A DNA stretch of 64,000 nt from JABFSM01 sp036004545 (GTDB taxonomy: Bacteria > Gemmatimonadota > Gemmatimonadetes > Gemmatimonadales > GWC2-71-9): assembly GCA_036004545.1 (NCBI GenBank), contig DASYRI010000111.1:1-64000 (forward strand). The letters run 5' to 3'. A model generated the notes under the pieces. That model was given only the letters and a program-made list of their open reading frames with translations. It ran no database searches and was not told the origin of the DNA. The translations under genes and the position numbers were made by a program. This document shows, in pieces, positions 8,423 to 16,184 of this stretch; the stretch's first letter is position 1, and each line of letters starts with the position of its first letter.

Positions 8423-9719
8423 CCGGAGCGCCGTGCCGCTGGCCCTCGTCCTGCTGCGCGGCGCCGTGACGGGCGCCGCGCAGGAGGTGCCGCGGATCAC
8501 CCTCGCGGAAGCGATCGAACGGGCTGCGCGGGTCCAGCCGAGCGTGGTCCAGGCCCTCGGGACGCTGCGGAGCGCGCAGGCGCGCGAGCATGCGGCGTTC
8601 GGCGCGTTTCTCCCCAACTTCACCCTGTCCAGCTCGGTCGGCGATTTCTATTCCGAAGGCGCGCGGGTTGATCCGAGCACCGGACAGCTCACCACCAGCG
8701 GCTCCACCAACCGCAGTGTGAACACCAGCGTCAGCTCCAGCGTGGACCTCTTCACCGGGTTCCGGCGCGGGAGCGAGCGCCGGGCCGCCGGCGCCAACCG
8801 GGGGGCCGCCGAGGCCAGCTTGGTGGACGCCCGCTTCCAGCAGCAGCTCACCACCACGAACGGCTTCTTCGACGTGCTCGCGGCGGTGCAGTTGCAGCGG
8901 GTGCGCGAGGCGAGCGTCCGGCGCGCCGAGGAGCAGCTCAAGGTCTCGGTCGCGCTGCTCCATGCCGGGAAGGGGATCCGCCCCGATTCGCTCCGCTCGG
9001 TGGTGACCCTCGGCAACGCGCAGCTGCAGCTGGTCAACGCCCAGGCCCAGCTCGCCACCGCCGAGGCCAACCTCGGACGCCTGGTGGGGGCGGAGGGCCC
9101 GGTGGGAGCGGTGGACGATTCGACGCTGTACGTCCAGCTGGCGGCAGTGGACACCAGCGCGCTCCGCGACGAGGTGATCCGGAACGCGCCCTCGGTCAAG
9201 GCGGCGGAAGCGGCCGCCAGTTCCGCGCGCGCGGCGGTCGGCGTCTCGAAGGCCGCCTATTATCCGACGCTCAACCTTTCCGGCTCCGCGGCGCTGAACG
9301 GGAGTCGCCAGAACGACTACAACTTCCTGCAGCAGCGCCAGGTGAGCCTGGGGCTGAGCTGGCCGATCTTCAACCGGTTCCAGCGGGAGCAGGGGATCAC
9401 CAACAACATCGTCGCCGCGGACAACGCGGAAGCCGGCGCGGCGGAAGCCCGCCGCCTGGTGCTCGCCAATCTCACCGCGGCCCTCGCCGCGCTCGACGCG
9501 GCCCGGCTTCGGATCGGGATCACCCAGACCAGCGTGATCGCCGCGCAGGAAGATCTCCGGGTCCAGCAGGAGCGCTACCGCTTGGGCGCCGCCACGATCG
9601 TGGATCTGCTGACTTCGCAGGAGGCGCTCAACCAGGCCGAGGTGGATGCGGTGACCGCGCGGTTCGACTACGTGCGCGCCCGGGCGGCGATCTCCGCCCT
9701 GATCGGGAGGACGCTGTGA
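8409..9719 (+). CDS. TolC-family outer-membrane efflux protein
   Basis: 436 residues, usual for TolC/OEP proteins, with a cleavable signal peptide and two OEP repeats rich in coiled-coil Ala/Gln/Arg segments. Typical features are ITLAEAIERAARVQPSV at the N-terminus, LFTGFRRGSERRAAGA, and YRLGAATIVDLLTSQEALNQ near the C-terminus. It should form the outer-membrane exit duct for the ABC exporter encoded directly downstream. Its ATG lies inside the preceding gene and its stop overlaps the GTG of the ATPase gene. Confidence 0.94.
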   Translation: MPAGSRSAVPLALVLLRGAVTGAAQEVPRITLAEAIERAARVQPSVVQALGTLRSAQAREHAAFGAFLPNFTLSSSVGDFYSEGARVDPSTGQLTTSGSTNRSVNTSVSSSVDLFTGFRRGSERRAAGANRGAAEASLVDARFQQQLTTTNGFFDVLAAVQLQRVREASVRRAEEQLKVSVALLHAGKGIRPDSLRSVVTLGNAQLQLVNAQAQLATAEANLGRLVGAEGPVGAVDDSTLYVQLAAVDTSALRDEVIRNAPSVKAAEAAASSARAAVGVSKAAYYPTLNLSGSAALNGSRQNDYNFLQQRQVSLGLSWPIFNRFQREQGITNNIVAADNAEAGAAEARRLVLANLTAALAALDAARLRIGITQTSVIAAQEDLRVQQERYRLGAATIVDLLTSQEALNQAEVDAVTARFDYVRARAAISALIGRTL

Positions 9720-10468
9720 CCTCGATCTCGGATACCGGCGAGCGGATGGCGATGTTGCCGGCCGACGTGCCGCGCGACGCGGTGATCGTGGCCCGGAACC
9801 TCAAGCGCGACTACGTGATGGGGAGCGAGACGGTGCGGGCGCTCCGCGGCGTGGACCTCACCATCCGGCGCAACGAGTTCGTCGCCATCATGGGTCCTTC
9901 CGGCTCCGGCAAGTCCACCTTCATGAACCTCATCGGCTGTCTCGATTCGCCGACCGAGGGGGAGTACTGGCTCAACGGCCACCGGGTTTCCGACCTGGGC
10001 GACGACCAGCTGGCCCGGATCCGGAACCGCGAGATCGGCTTCGTCTTCCAGACCTTCAACCTCCTGCCCCGGGCCACGGCGCTGCAGAACGTGGAGCTGC
10101 CGCTGATTTACGGCGGGACCTCCGCCCGGGAGCGGCGCAAGGGGGCGATCGAGTCCCTCACCCGCGTGGGGCTCGCCGACCGGATGACCCACCGGCCCAA
10201 CGAGCTCTCCGGCGGGCAGCGCCAGCGGGTCGCGATCGCGCGGGCGCTGGTGAACCACCCGAGCATCATCCTCGCCGACGAGCCGACCGGCAACCTCGAC
10301 TCCAAGACCAGTGAAGAAATCCTGACCCTCTTCGAGCAGCTGTACCAGGACGGCCAGACCATCATTCTCGTCACCCACGAACACGACATCGCCGCGCACG
10401 CGCGCCGGCAGGTCCATCTCAAGGATGGCACCGTCGAGCGCGACGTGGCCACGCCCGAAAGGTCATGA
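9716..10468 (+). CDS. ABC transporter ATP-binding protein (MacB/LolD type)
   Basis: 250 residues, one nucleotide-binding domain with Walker A GPSGSGKST, Q-loop FVFQTFNLLPRATALQNVEL, signature LSGGQRQRVAIARAL, Walker B IILADEPTGNLDS and H-loop LVTHEHD. It is the separate ATPase of a MacAB-like type VII ABC exporter; the permease is two genes downstream. The GTG start overlaps the TolC stop. Energises export of an unknown substrate, classically macrolides, siderophores, lipoproteins or toxins. Confidence 0.95.
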   Translation: MTSISDTGERMAMLPADVPRDAVIVARNLKRDYVMGSETVRALRGVDLTIRRNEFVAIMGPSGSGKSTFMNLIGCLDSPTEGEYWLNGHRVSDLGDDQLARIRNREIGFVFQTFNLLPRATALQNVELPLIYGGTSARERRKGAIESLTRVGLADRMTHRPNELSGGQRQRVAIARALVNHPSIILADEPTGNLDSKTSEEILTLFEQLYQDGQTIILVTHEHDIAAHARRQVHLKDGTVERDVATPERS

Positions 10469-12096
10469 TGCGGACCCGCTCCCTCGCTTCCCTTGCCGCG
10501 CTCCTCCTCGCCCTGGGCTGCAAGGAGAAGCCGAAGGCCGTGGTGTACCAGGCCGTGCCGGTGGAGAAGCGCACCATCACCGTCTCCGCCCGCGCCAGCG
10601 GCACGATCCAGCCGGACACCGTGGTGGAGGTCAAGTCGAAGGCCTCGGGGGAGATCCTGGAGATGAAGGTCGAGACCGGCCAGACGGTGGAGCGCGGCAC
10701 GCTCCTGGTGCGGGTGGATCAGCGGACGCCCAAGAACACGCTGGAGCAGGCGCAGGCCGATCTCGAGGTCGCCAGGGCGCGGCTGCAGAACGCCGAGGTG
10801 CAGGAGAAGCGCGCCGAGGAGCTGTTCAAGTCGCAGTCCATCTCGCAGGAGGAGAAGGAGAACGCCGTCCTGGCGGTCGCCAACGCGAGGGCCGCGCTGG
10901 TCGGCGCGCAGGTCGCCGTGGAAAACGCCAAGATCGCGATGGACGACACCGACGTCCTGGCGCCGATCGCCGGAACGATCATCACCAAGCTGGTCGAGCG
11001 CGGGCAGGTCATCTCCTCGCCGACCAAGGACGTGGGCGGCGGGACGGTGCTCCTCCGAATGGCCGACCTCAACCTGGTCCAGGTCCGCACCCTGGTGGAC
11101 GAGACCGACATCGGCAAGATCCGCCCCGGGCTCCAGGCCACCGTCACGGTGGATGCCTATCCCAACCAGCCGTTCGAGGGGGAGGTCCTCAAGATCGAGC
11201 CGCAGGCGGAGACCCAGCAGAACGTCACCATGTTTCCGGTGCTGATCCGGATCCGGAACCTGAACGGCCAGCTCAAGCCCGGCATGAACACCGACGTGGA
11301 GATCCACATCGGGGAGCGGGACAACGTGCTCGCCGTGCCCAACGCGGCGCTCCGCACCCAGCGCGACGTGGCCAGTGCCGCGCAGGTGCTCGGCATCCCG
11401 GATGACCGGCTCCAGACCCTGCTGGCCGCCGCGCAGGCCCGGCGCGACTCGCTCCGCGCGCCCCTCGCGGCCAACCAGCCGAGGGACGACAGCGCCCGGG
11501 TGGACACCGCGAAGCGGGCGGATCCCAAGCCGGCGGGGAACACCTACACCATGCAGGACGGCCGCGAGATTCAGCTTCCGGCCGGCGTCAGCGCCAAACA
11601 GGTCCAGACCATGTTCGCCAAGTTCCGCAACCGCGAGGAGCTCACCCCCGCCGACCGGCAGCTCATGCAACAGCTCCGCCAGAGCGGCGGGTTCGGCGGC
11701 ATGGGCGGCGGCCGGGGTGGGGGCATGGGGGGGGGTGGATTCGGGGGCGGGGCGGCCCGGCGGGCCGGCGGCAGCGACTTCCAGTTCGGCGGTGAATACA
11801 TCGTGTTCGTGAACCGGAGCGGCGGGCCGACCCCGACCTACATCCGCACCGGACTCACCGACCTGGATTACAGCGAGGTCGTGCGCGGCCTCAGCGAGAA
11901 GGACTCCGTCCTCGTCCTGCCGAGCGCGAGCCTGGTGCAGTCCCAGCAGGACATGCGGAGCCGCTTCACCCAGATGACCGGCGGCGGCGGAGCCGTCCCG
12001 GGCATGCAGCAGCAGCGGCCCGGCGGCGCGACCGGCGCCGGGGGAGGCGGCGGCGGAGCACGGCCGCCGGCGGCAGCGGGAGGTGGCCGGCCATGA
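10465..12096 (+). CDS. MacA/HlyD-type membrane fusion lipoprotein with Gly-rich insertions
   Basis: 543 residues, much longer than the ~370-400 usual for MacA. Lipobox LLLALGC (Cys19). The N-terminal half is a standard adaptor: biotinyl-lipoyl-like hybrid (KASGEILEMKVETGQTVERG), coiled coil (EQAQADLEVARARL), barrel (VLAPIAGTIITKLVERGQV). From about residue 300 an extra Asp/Arg/Pro-rich insert follows, then a region with LTPADRQLMQQLRQSGGF running into a Gly/Met/Phe run at 11691-11757, then the last beta domain and a second Gly-rich tail. Overlaps both neighbours by 4 bp. It links the inner-membrane pump to TolC. Confidence 0.92.
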   Translation: MMRTRSLASLAALLLALGCKEKPKAVVYQAVPVEKRTITVSARASGTIQPDTVVEVKSKASGEILEMKVETGQTVERGTLLVRVDQRTPKNTLEQAQADLEVARARLQNAEVQEKRAEELFKSQSISQEEKENAVLAVANARAALVGAQVAVENAKIAMDDTDVLAPIAGTIITKLVERGQVISSPTKDVGGGTVLLRMADLNLVQVRTLVDETDIGKIRPGLQATVTVDAYPNQPFEGEVLKIEPQAETQQNVTMFPVLIRIRNLNGQLKPGMNTDVEIHIGERDNVLAVPNAALRTQRDVASAAQVLGIPDDRLQTLLAAAQARRDSLRAPLAANQPRDDSARVDTAKRADPKPAGNTYTMQDGREIQLPAGVSAKQVQTMFAKFRNREELTPADRQLMQQLRQSGGFGGMGGGRGGGMGGGGFGGGAARRAGGSDFQFGGEYIVFVNRSGGPTPTYIRTGLTDLDYSEVVRGLSEKDSVLVLPSASLVQSQQDMRSRFTQMTGGGGAVPGMQQQRPGGATGAGGGGGGARPPAAAGGGRP

Positions 12097-13307
12097 TGCT
12101 CGGCGAGACGGTCCGGGTGGCGTTTCAGAGCATCCGTGACCACAAGCTCCGCGCGCTGCTCACCATGCTGGGCATCATCATCGGGGTGGGCGCGGTCATC
12201 GCCGTCGTGGCGATCGGCACCGGGGCGCAGCGCGCCATTCAGGCCCGGATCCAGGCCCTGGGCGCCAACCTGCTGACCGTTTATCCCGGCCAGCAGTTCA
12301 TGGGCGGGCGGGCCACCGACGTCCGGGTAAGCCTGACGGTGAAGGACGCGGAGGCGCTCAAGAGCGACGGCCGGCTGCTCGCCGCGGTCGAGCCGGAGAT
12401 GCAGCGCTCGCTCCAGCTGAAGTACGGCAACCAGAACTTCAACATCAACGTGCTCGGCACCACCCCCAACTACGCCGAGGTCCGGAACTACACCATCACC
12501 TACGGCCGGATGTTCACCGAGGGCGACGACGGCGCGCGGCAGCGCTACGCGGTGCTGGGCTCCGCCGTCCCGACGATGCTCAACGTCAACCCGGCCGCTC
12601 TCATCCACCAGACTATCCAGGTCCGTGGCGACGCGTATGAAGTGATCGGCATCCTGAGCGAGAAGGGGGCGCAGGGGTCGTTCCAGAATCCGGACGAGCA
12701 GGTCCTGGTTCCGCTCGGCACCGCGCGCTACCGGCTCTTCGGCACCGACCGGCTCCGCTCCATCGCGGTCCAGGTGAAGGACGCCGTATCCCTCGATCAG
12801 GGAATGGTGGACATCGAGCGGATCCTCCGCCGGGAGCACAAGATCCGCCCGGGCGGGGACAACGACTTCCAGGTCCGCAACCAGCAGGACATTCTCGCCA
12901 CCCAGGAGCAGACCACCGAGACGTTCAAACTGCTGCTCGGCAGCATCGCGGCGGTGTCGCTGGTGGTGGGCGGGATCGGCATCATGAACATCATGCTGGT
13001 GTCGGTTACCGAGCGAACCCGGGAGATCGGGATCCGCAAGGCGCTGGGGGCCACCCGGCTCAACGTGATGCTCCAGTTCCTCATCGAGGCGCTCGCCCTC
13101 TGCCTGGTCGGTGGGGCGCTGGGCGTGGTCGTGGGCGCGGGCGGCGCGGTGCTCGCCTCCAGGTTCGCCCACTGGAACACGTTCGTCGCCCCGGCGTCGG
13201 TGGCGGTGGCCTTCGCGTTCAGCGCGATCGTGGGTCTCTCCTTCGGGCTCTGGCCGGCATGGCGGGCGGCGACGCTGAATACGATTGATGCGTTGAGGTA
13301 CGAGTAG
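12093..13307 (+). CDS. MacB-type ABC transporter permease
   Basis: 404 residues with the FtsX/MacB architecture: one N-terminal membrane helix after RALLTMLGIIIGVGAVIAVV, a large periplasmic MacB_PCD domain (residues ~45-270), and three C-terminal helices containing GGIGIMNIMLVSVTERTREI followed by GIRKALGATR, the coupling-helix motif. With the separate ATPase it forms the mechanotransmission exporter. It is the last gene of the operon beginning at 7117; a large hairpin repeat follows the stop immediately. Confidence 0.94.
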   Translation: MMLGETVRVAFQSIRDHKLRALLTMLGIIIGVGAVIAVVAIGTGAQRAIQARIQALGANLLTVYPGQQFMGGRATDVRVSLTVKDAEALKSDGRLLAAVEPEMQRSLQLKYGNQNFNINVLGTTPNYAEVRNYTITYGRMFTEGDDGARQRYAVLGSAVPTMLNVNPAALIHQTIQVRGDAYEVIGILSEKGAQGSFQNPDEQVLVPLGTARYRLFGTDRLRSIAVQVKDAVSLDQGMVDIERILRREHKIRPGGDNDFQVRNQQDILATQEQTTETFKLLLGSIAAVSLVVGGIGIMNIMLVSVTERTREIGIRKALGATRLNVMLQFLIEALALCLVGGALGVVVGAGGAVLASRFAHWNTFVAPASVAVAFAFSAIVGLSFGLWPAWRAATLNTIDALRYE

Positions 13308-13310
13308 GGC

Positions 13311-13450
13311 AGGGGCTAGGGAGCTAGGGAGCTAGGGAGCTAGGGAGCTAGGGCTCGGTTCCCGGCTTCGTGATTGGGCGGCAGGTTAGTCCCCCAGCTC
13401 CCCAGCTCCCCAGCTCCCCAGCTCCCTGGCTCCCCAGCTCCCTGCGTTCT
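13311..13450. repeat. Hairpin of 8-bp units, AGCTAGGG/AGCTCCCC family, copy 1
   Basis: The left arm (13314-13354) is four tandem copies of gctaggga; the right arm (13390-13444) is tandem agctcccc with one agctccct. The arms pair with a regular A-C mismatch that becomes a U-G wobble in the minus-strand RNA. It fills the whole gap between macB-like and fabH genes and touches the fabH start. Both this copy and the one at 52228 end with agctccctgcgt. Confidence 0.85.
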
Positions 13451-14449
13451 ATGCTCCGAAGCGTCGTCACCGGCACCGGTCGCTCCCTCCCCGCGCGGGT
13501 CGTCACCAACGACGATCTCGCCGAGCGGATGGAGACCTCCGACGAGTGGATCAGGACCCGCACCGGCATTCAGGAGCGCCACTGGATTACACCGGGGGAG
13601 CGCGGCGTCGCCCTCGGCCGGGACGCGGCCTGCGAAGCCCTGGCGATGGCCGGCCTCGCCCCCGGCGACCTCGACGCGATCGTCTACTCGACCAGCACCC
13701 CCGATCAGTTCCTTCCCGGCAACGGGGTCTACCTCCAGCGCGAGCTCTGCATCGCCGCCACGATCCCGGCGATCGACATCCGGATGCAATGCGCCGGGTT
13801 CGTCTACGCCCTGTCGGTGGCCGACGCCTACATCCGCACCGGCGCCTTCCGCCGGATCCTCGTGGTGGGCCAGGAGATCCAGTCCACCCGGCTCGACGTC
13901 TCCACCGCGGGCCGCGACACCTCGGTGATCTTTGCCGACGGCGCGGGCGCCGTGGTGCTCGAAGCCGCCCTGGAGGACGGACGCGGCATCCTGGCGTTCG
14001 ACCTCCACGGCGAGGGGCAGAACGCCGAGAAGCTCTGGGTGGAAGGCCCCGGATCCCTCTACCCGCCCAGCGAGTGGTCGAAGCACCTCGCCGAAGGGCG
14101 CTACTGGCTCAAGATGGATGGCCGCGAAGTGTTCCGGCACGCGGTCGTGCGGATGCCGGAATCGGTGCGCACCGTCCTCGCCCGCGCGGGCCGGTCGACG
14201 GGCGAGGTGAACCTGCTCATCGCGCACCAGGCCAATCTCCGCATCGCGGAGGCGGTCCAGAAGGAGCTCGGCCTCCGCGACGACCAGACCTACACCAACA
14301 TCCAGCGCTACGGGAACACCACCGCGGCGACGATCCCGATCGCGCTCGACGAGTGCGTGCGCGCGGGCCGCGTGGCCAGAGGGGACCTGCTGGTCTTCAC
14401 CGCGTTCGGCTCGGGATTCGTGTGGGGGAGCTGTGTCCTGACCTGGTGA
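13451..14449 (+). CDS. fabH: 3-oxoacyl-ACP synthase III (KAS III, FabH)
   Basis: 332 residues, the normal FabH length. The catalytic triad is complete: Cys114 in MQCAGF, His in IAHQANLRI and Asn in YGNTTAATIP. Typical segments include TSDEWIRTRTGI near the start and GSGFVWGSCVL at the end. It condenses acyl-CoA with malonyl-ACP to begin fatty acid synthesis. ATG 13451 begins the conserved N-terminus; upstream is repeat. No other fab gene is adjacent, so it could also be a specialised KAS III. Confidence 0.93.
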   Translation: MLRSVVTGTGRSLPARVVTNDDLAERMETSDEWIRTRTGIQERHWITPGERGVALGRDAACEALAMAGLAPGDLDAIVYSTSTPDQFLPGNGVYLQRELCIAATIPAIDIRMQCAGFVYALSVADAYIRTGAFRRILVVGQEIQSTRLDVSTAGRDTSVIFADGAGAVVLEAALEDGRGILAFDLHGEGQNAEKLWVEGPGSLYPPSEWSKHLAEGRYWLKMDGREVFRHAVVRMPESVRTVLARAGRSTGEVNLLIAHQANLRIAEAVQKELGLRDDQTYTNIQRYGNTTAATIPIALDECVRAGRVARGDLLVFTAFGSGFVWGSCVLTW

Positions 14450-14476
14450 CCGCCCCTGAAACATCCCGTACTCCCG

Positions 14477-14506
14477 TTGCGTACTGCAACGCAATCTGAG
14501 GATACC
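14477..14506 (+). promoter_or_regulatory. Putative promoter of the small membrane protein
   Basis: TTGCGT (14477-14482), 18 bp, GATACC (14501-14506). It is followed by an excellent ribosome site, TAGGAGGT, ending 3 nt before ATG 14519. Confidence 0.4.
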
Positions 14507-14518
14507 TTAGGAGGTCAC

Positions 14519-14803
14519 ATGTTCGGCACGATCCTGGGCCTCGCGACGCTGGCCATCGCCCTGGCGGGCGGTGTCCTTTCGTTCGGCTTCGCCCGCGGCT
14601 TCATCCGGCGCCGGCTGCGATTCGTAGATGCGGTCTATTCACCGCTCACGCCCTGGGTGGCGGGGGGATTCGCGCTCCTGGTGGCGGCGCCGCTCACCAT
14701 GCTACCCCTGATTTCCGGGTTCACCGCGGCGACCATGGCGCTGGGAGCGTGGCTCGGGGCGAGGAGCGGGGTGAAGGCGCTCCGCCGGGGGGAGGTTACC
14801 TGA
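14519..14803 (+). CDS. Small integral membrane protein, unknown function
   Basis: 94 residues with three hydrophobic segments: residues 2-24, ~40-65 (WVAGGFALLVAAPLTMLPLI) and a shorter Ala/Gly-rich one. Basic loops (RGFIRRRLRF and KALRRGEVT) suggest the C-terminus is inside. The start is fixed by TAGGAGGT just before ATG. No family is recognised. The gene lies alone between FabH and a composite repeat. Confidence 0.75.
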   Translation: MFGTILGLATLAIALAGGVLSFGFARGFIRRRLRFVDAVYSPLTPWVAGGFALLVAAPLTMLPLISGFTAATMALGAWLGARSGVKALRRGEVT

Positions 14804-14810
14804 GGAACAG

Positions 14811-14936
14811 CGTCAACAGTCGACGGTCAACCGGAACTGCCCTGCGGACAGGCTTCTTGGTGTTCTTGCGTCTTTGCGTCTTCGCGTCTTTGCGCCCTCC
14901 ACCGTTGACTGTTGACCGTTGACCGTTGACGTTTTC
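14811..14936. repeat. Composite repeat: GTTGACC hairpin with CGTCTTTG array inside
   Basis: The left arm cgtcaacagtcgacggtcaa (from 14811) pairs with the right arm made of four 7-bp units gttgac(c/t) (14903-14930). Between them lies an array of 8-bp cgtctttg-type units (14866-14895). Related copies: 55570-55667 (same arms) and 23679-23823 (both unit types). Confidence 0.85.
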
Positions 14937-14939
14937 CCC

Positions 14940-15182
14940 ATGCCCACCATCAGCTGCACCCGCTGCCATCTCACCCGCGACCAGCAGGCGTTCCCGCCCT
15001 TTCCCAACGAGGCCGGCCGCCGGCTCTTTCAGGAGATCTGCGCCGTCTGCTGGGCCGACTGGCTCAAGTACCAGCAGCAGCTCATCAACCACTACGCCCT
15101 GAACCTCCGCGAGCCCAAGGCCCGGGAGTTCCTGCTGCAGCAGATGGAGCAGTTCCTCTTCACCAGCGCGCCCCAAGCCTGA
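14940..15182 (+). CDS. Fe(2+)-trafficking protein (YggX) homologue with two CxxC pairs
   Basis: 80 residues, close to E. coli YggX (~90). Shared positions: Cys near the N-terminus, FPNEAGRRLFQEI (YPGELGKRIYNEI in YggX), WADWLKYQQQLINHYALNL (WxxWxxxQxxLINexxLN) and the C-terminal FL.QQMEQFLF. YggX protects iron-sulfur proteins and moves iron. Unusually, this copy has CTRC near residue 6 and CAVC near residue 37, giving a possible zinc- or iron-binding site that E. coli YggX lacks. ATG 14940 follows the repeat directly with no clear ribosome site. The 3' end overlaps the convergent gene by 23 bp. Confidence 0.82.
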   Translation: MPTISCTRCHLTRDQQAFPPFPNEAGRRLFQEICAVCWADWLKYQQQLINHYALNLREPKAREFLLQQMEQFLFTSAPQA

Positions 15183-16146
15183 AGGAGACGTCAATCGCGG
15201 GCCCCGAGGGCGCCAGGTCCTCGGTCAGGCCGAGGATCCACTCCGGCCCCCGCTTGAACTTGAAGAAGCCGCCGGCGTCAATCGTGAGCTCCCGCGCATC
15301 CAGCTCGCTCGTGCCGGTGTCGTGATAGAGGGCCGAGTGGTAGATGAGATTGGCGTAGAGGTGCATCGGCCCTACCACCCGGGCGCGGAGGCCCTGGGTC
15401 ACCATCAGAAACGTCGTGTGCTGGAAGTCCGCCAGCGCGCCGTGGGCCTTGGCATAACCCGCGCCGAGCGTCCCTTCCCAGGTGAAGCGCTTCCCGCCGC
15501 CGAAATCGGCGCGCAGGGTCGTGGTCGCGTTGGCGGTGAGGACGCCCCGCTTGAAGCCTTCGGGTCCGCTGCTGGTGGGCAGGGTGACCGACGCCACCGT
15601 CTGCCAGTGGGGTGAATGCCGCAGTCCGCCGCCCAGCCGGATGTCTCCCAGGTACCCGTCGGACTTCCGATACGACACCGCCGGCCCGCCGAAGAGGTCG
15701 AGCTCGTAGGCGAACCGGTTCTTCGGCCGGATCCGGCGCGCCTCGACCTGCAGGCCCACCAGGTCGTGATACCACTGCAGAAACCCGTCGAGGAAGCCGT
15801 CGTAGGCGCCGTCCAGGCTCCCCTCGGCCAGCACGAATCCCCTGGTGCCGATCTGCCGCGTGGCGGTCAGCTGCCATCGCATGAGCTCGGCGTCCACCAG
15901 GTAGAAGATCCGCGGATTGGAGGCGTACTCGATCGGGCTGGCGTAGTCGAGCAGCGTGGTGATCCGCCACTTCCTACCCGGCATGACGTACGGCTGGGTG
16001 GCGAGCCCGCTCCGCGAGAAGACCATCGGATTCATCGAGGCGTAGGGCGGGAGGGCCTGGGCGGTGAGCCGGGCTCCCGGCGCCGGCGCCGCGACGGCTC
16101 CGCCGGCGAGCGACAGGATGAATCGTGCGCGGGCACCTCGCGGCAT
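15160..16146 (-). CDS. DUF3187-like outer-membrane protein
   Basis: 328 residues with an N-terminal signal peptide (FILSLAGGAVAAPAPGARLTAQ). The mature part is rich in alternating beta strands (FAYELDLFGGPAVSYRKSDG, VLTANATTTLRADF, MHLYANLIYHSALYHD), and the chain ends in a strand with terminal Trp (VSFRLGARW), all as in an outer-membrane barrel. The opening NPMVFSRSGLATQ and overall length resemble DUF3187 proteins. Function unknown. The frame stays open upstream, but that part is the shadow of the alpha-galactosidase gene; ATG 16146 starts the signal peptide. Confidence 0.78.
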   Translation of the reverse strand: MPRGARARFILSLAGGAVAAPAPGARLTAQALPPYASMNPMVFSRSGLATQPYVMPGRKWRITTLLDYASPIEYASNPRIFYLVDAELMRWQLTATRQIGTRGFVLAEGSLDGAYDGFLDGFLQWYHDLVGLQVEARRIRPKNRFAYELDLFGGPAVSYRKSDGYLGDIRLGGGLRHSPHWQTVASVTLPTSSGPEGFKRGVLTANATTTLRADFGGGKRFTWEGTLGAGYAKAHGALADFQHTTFLMVTQGLRARVVGPMHLYANLIYHSALYHDTGTSELDARELTIDAGGFFKFKRGPEWILGLTEDLAPSGPAIDVSFRLGARW

Positions 16147-16184
16147 CGGGGGGCTCCGATCTGGCGGGTTGGAGGAGGCGGACG

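Noticed and set aside
13311..13450. CRISPR array
   Set aside because: Units are 7-8 bp in direct tandem with no unique spacers, and no cas genes are present.
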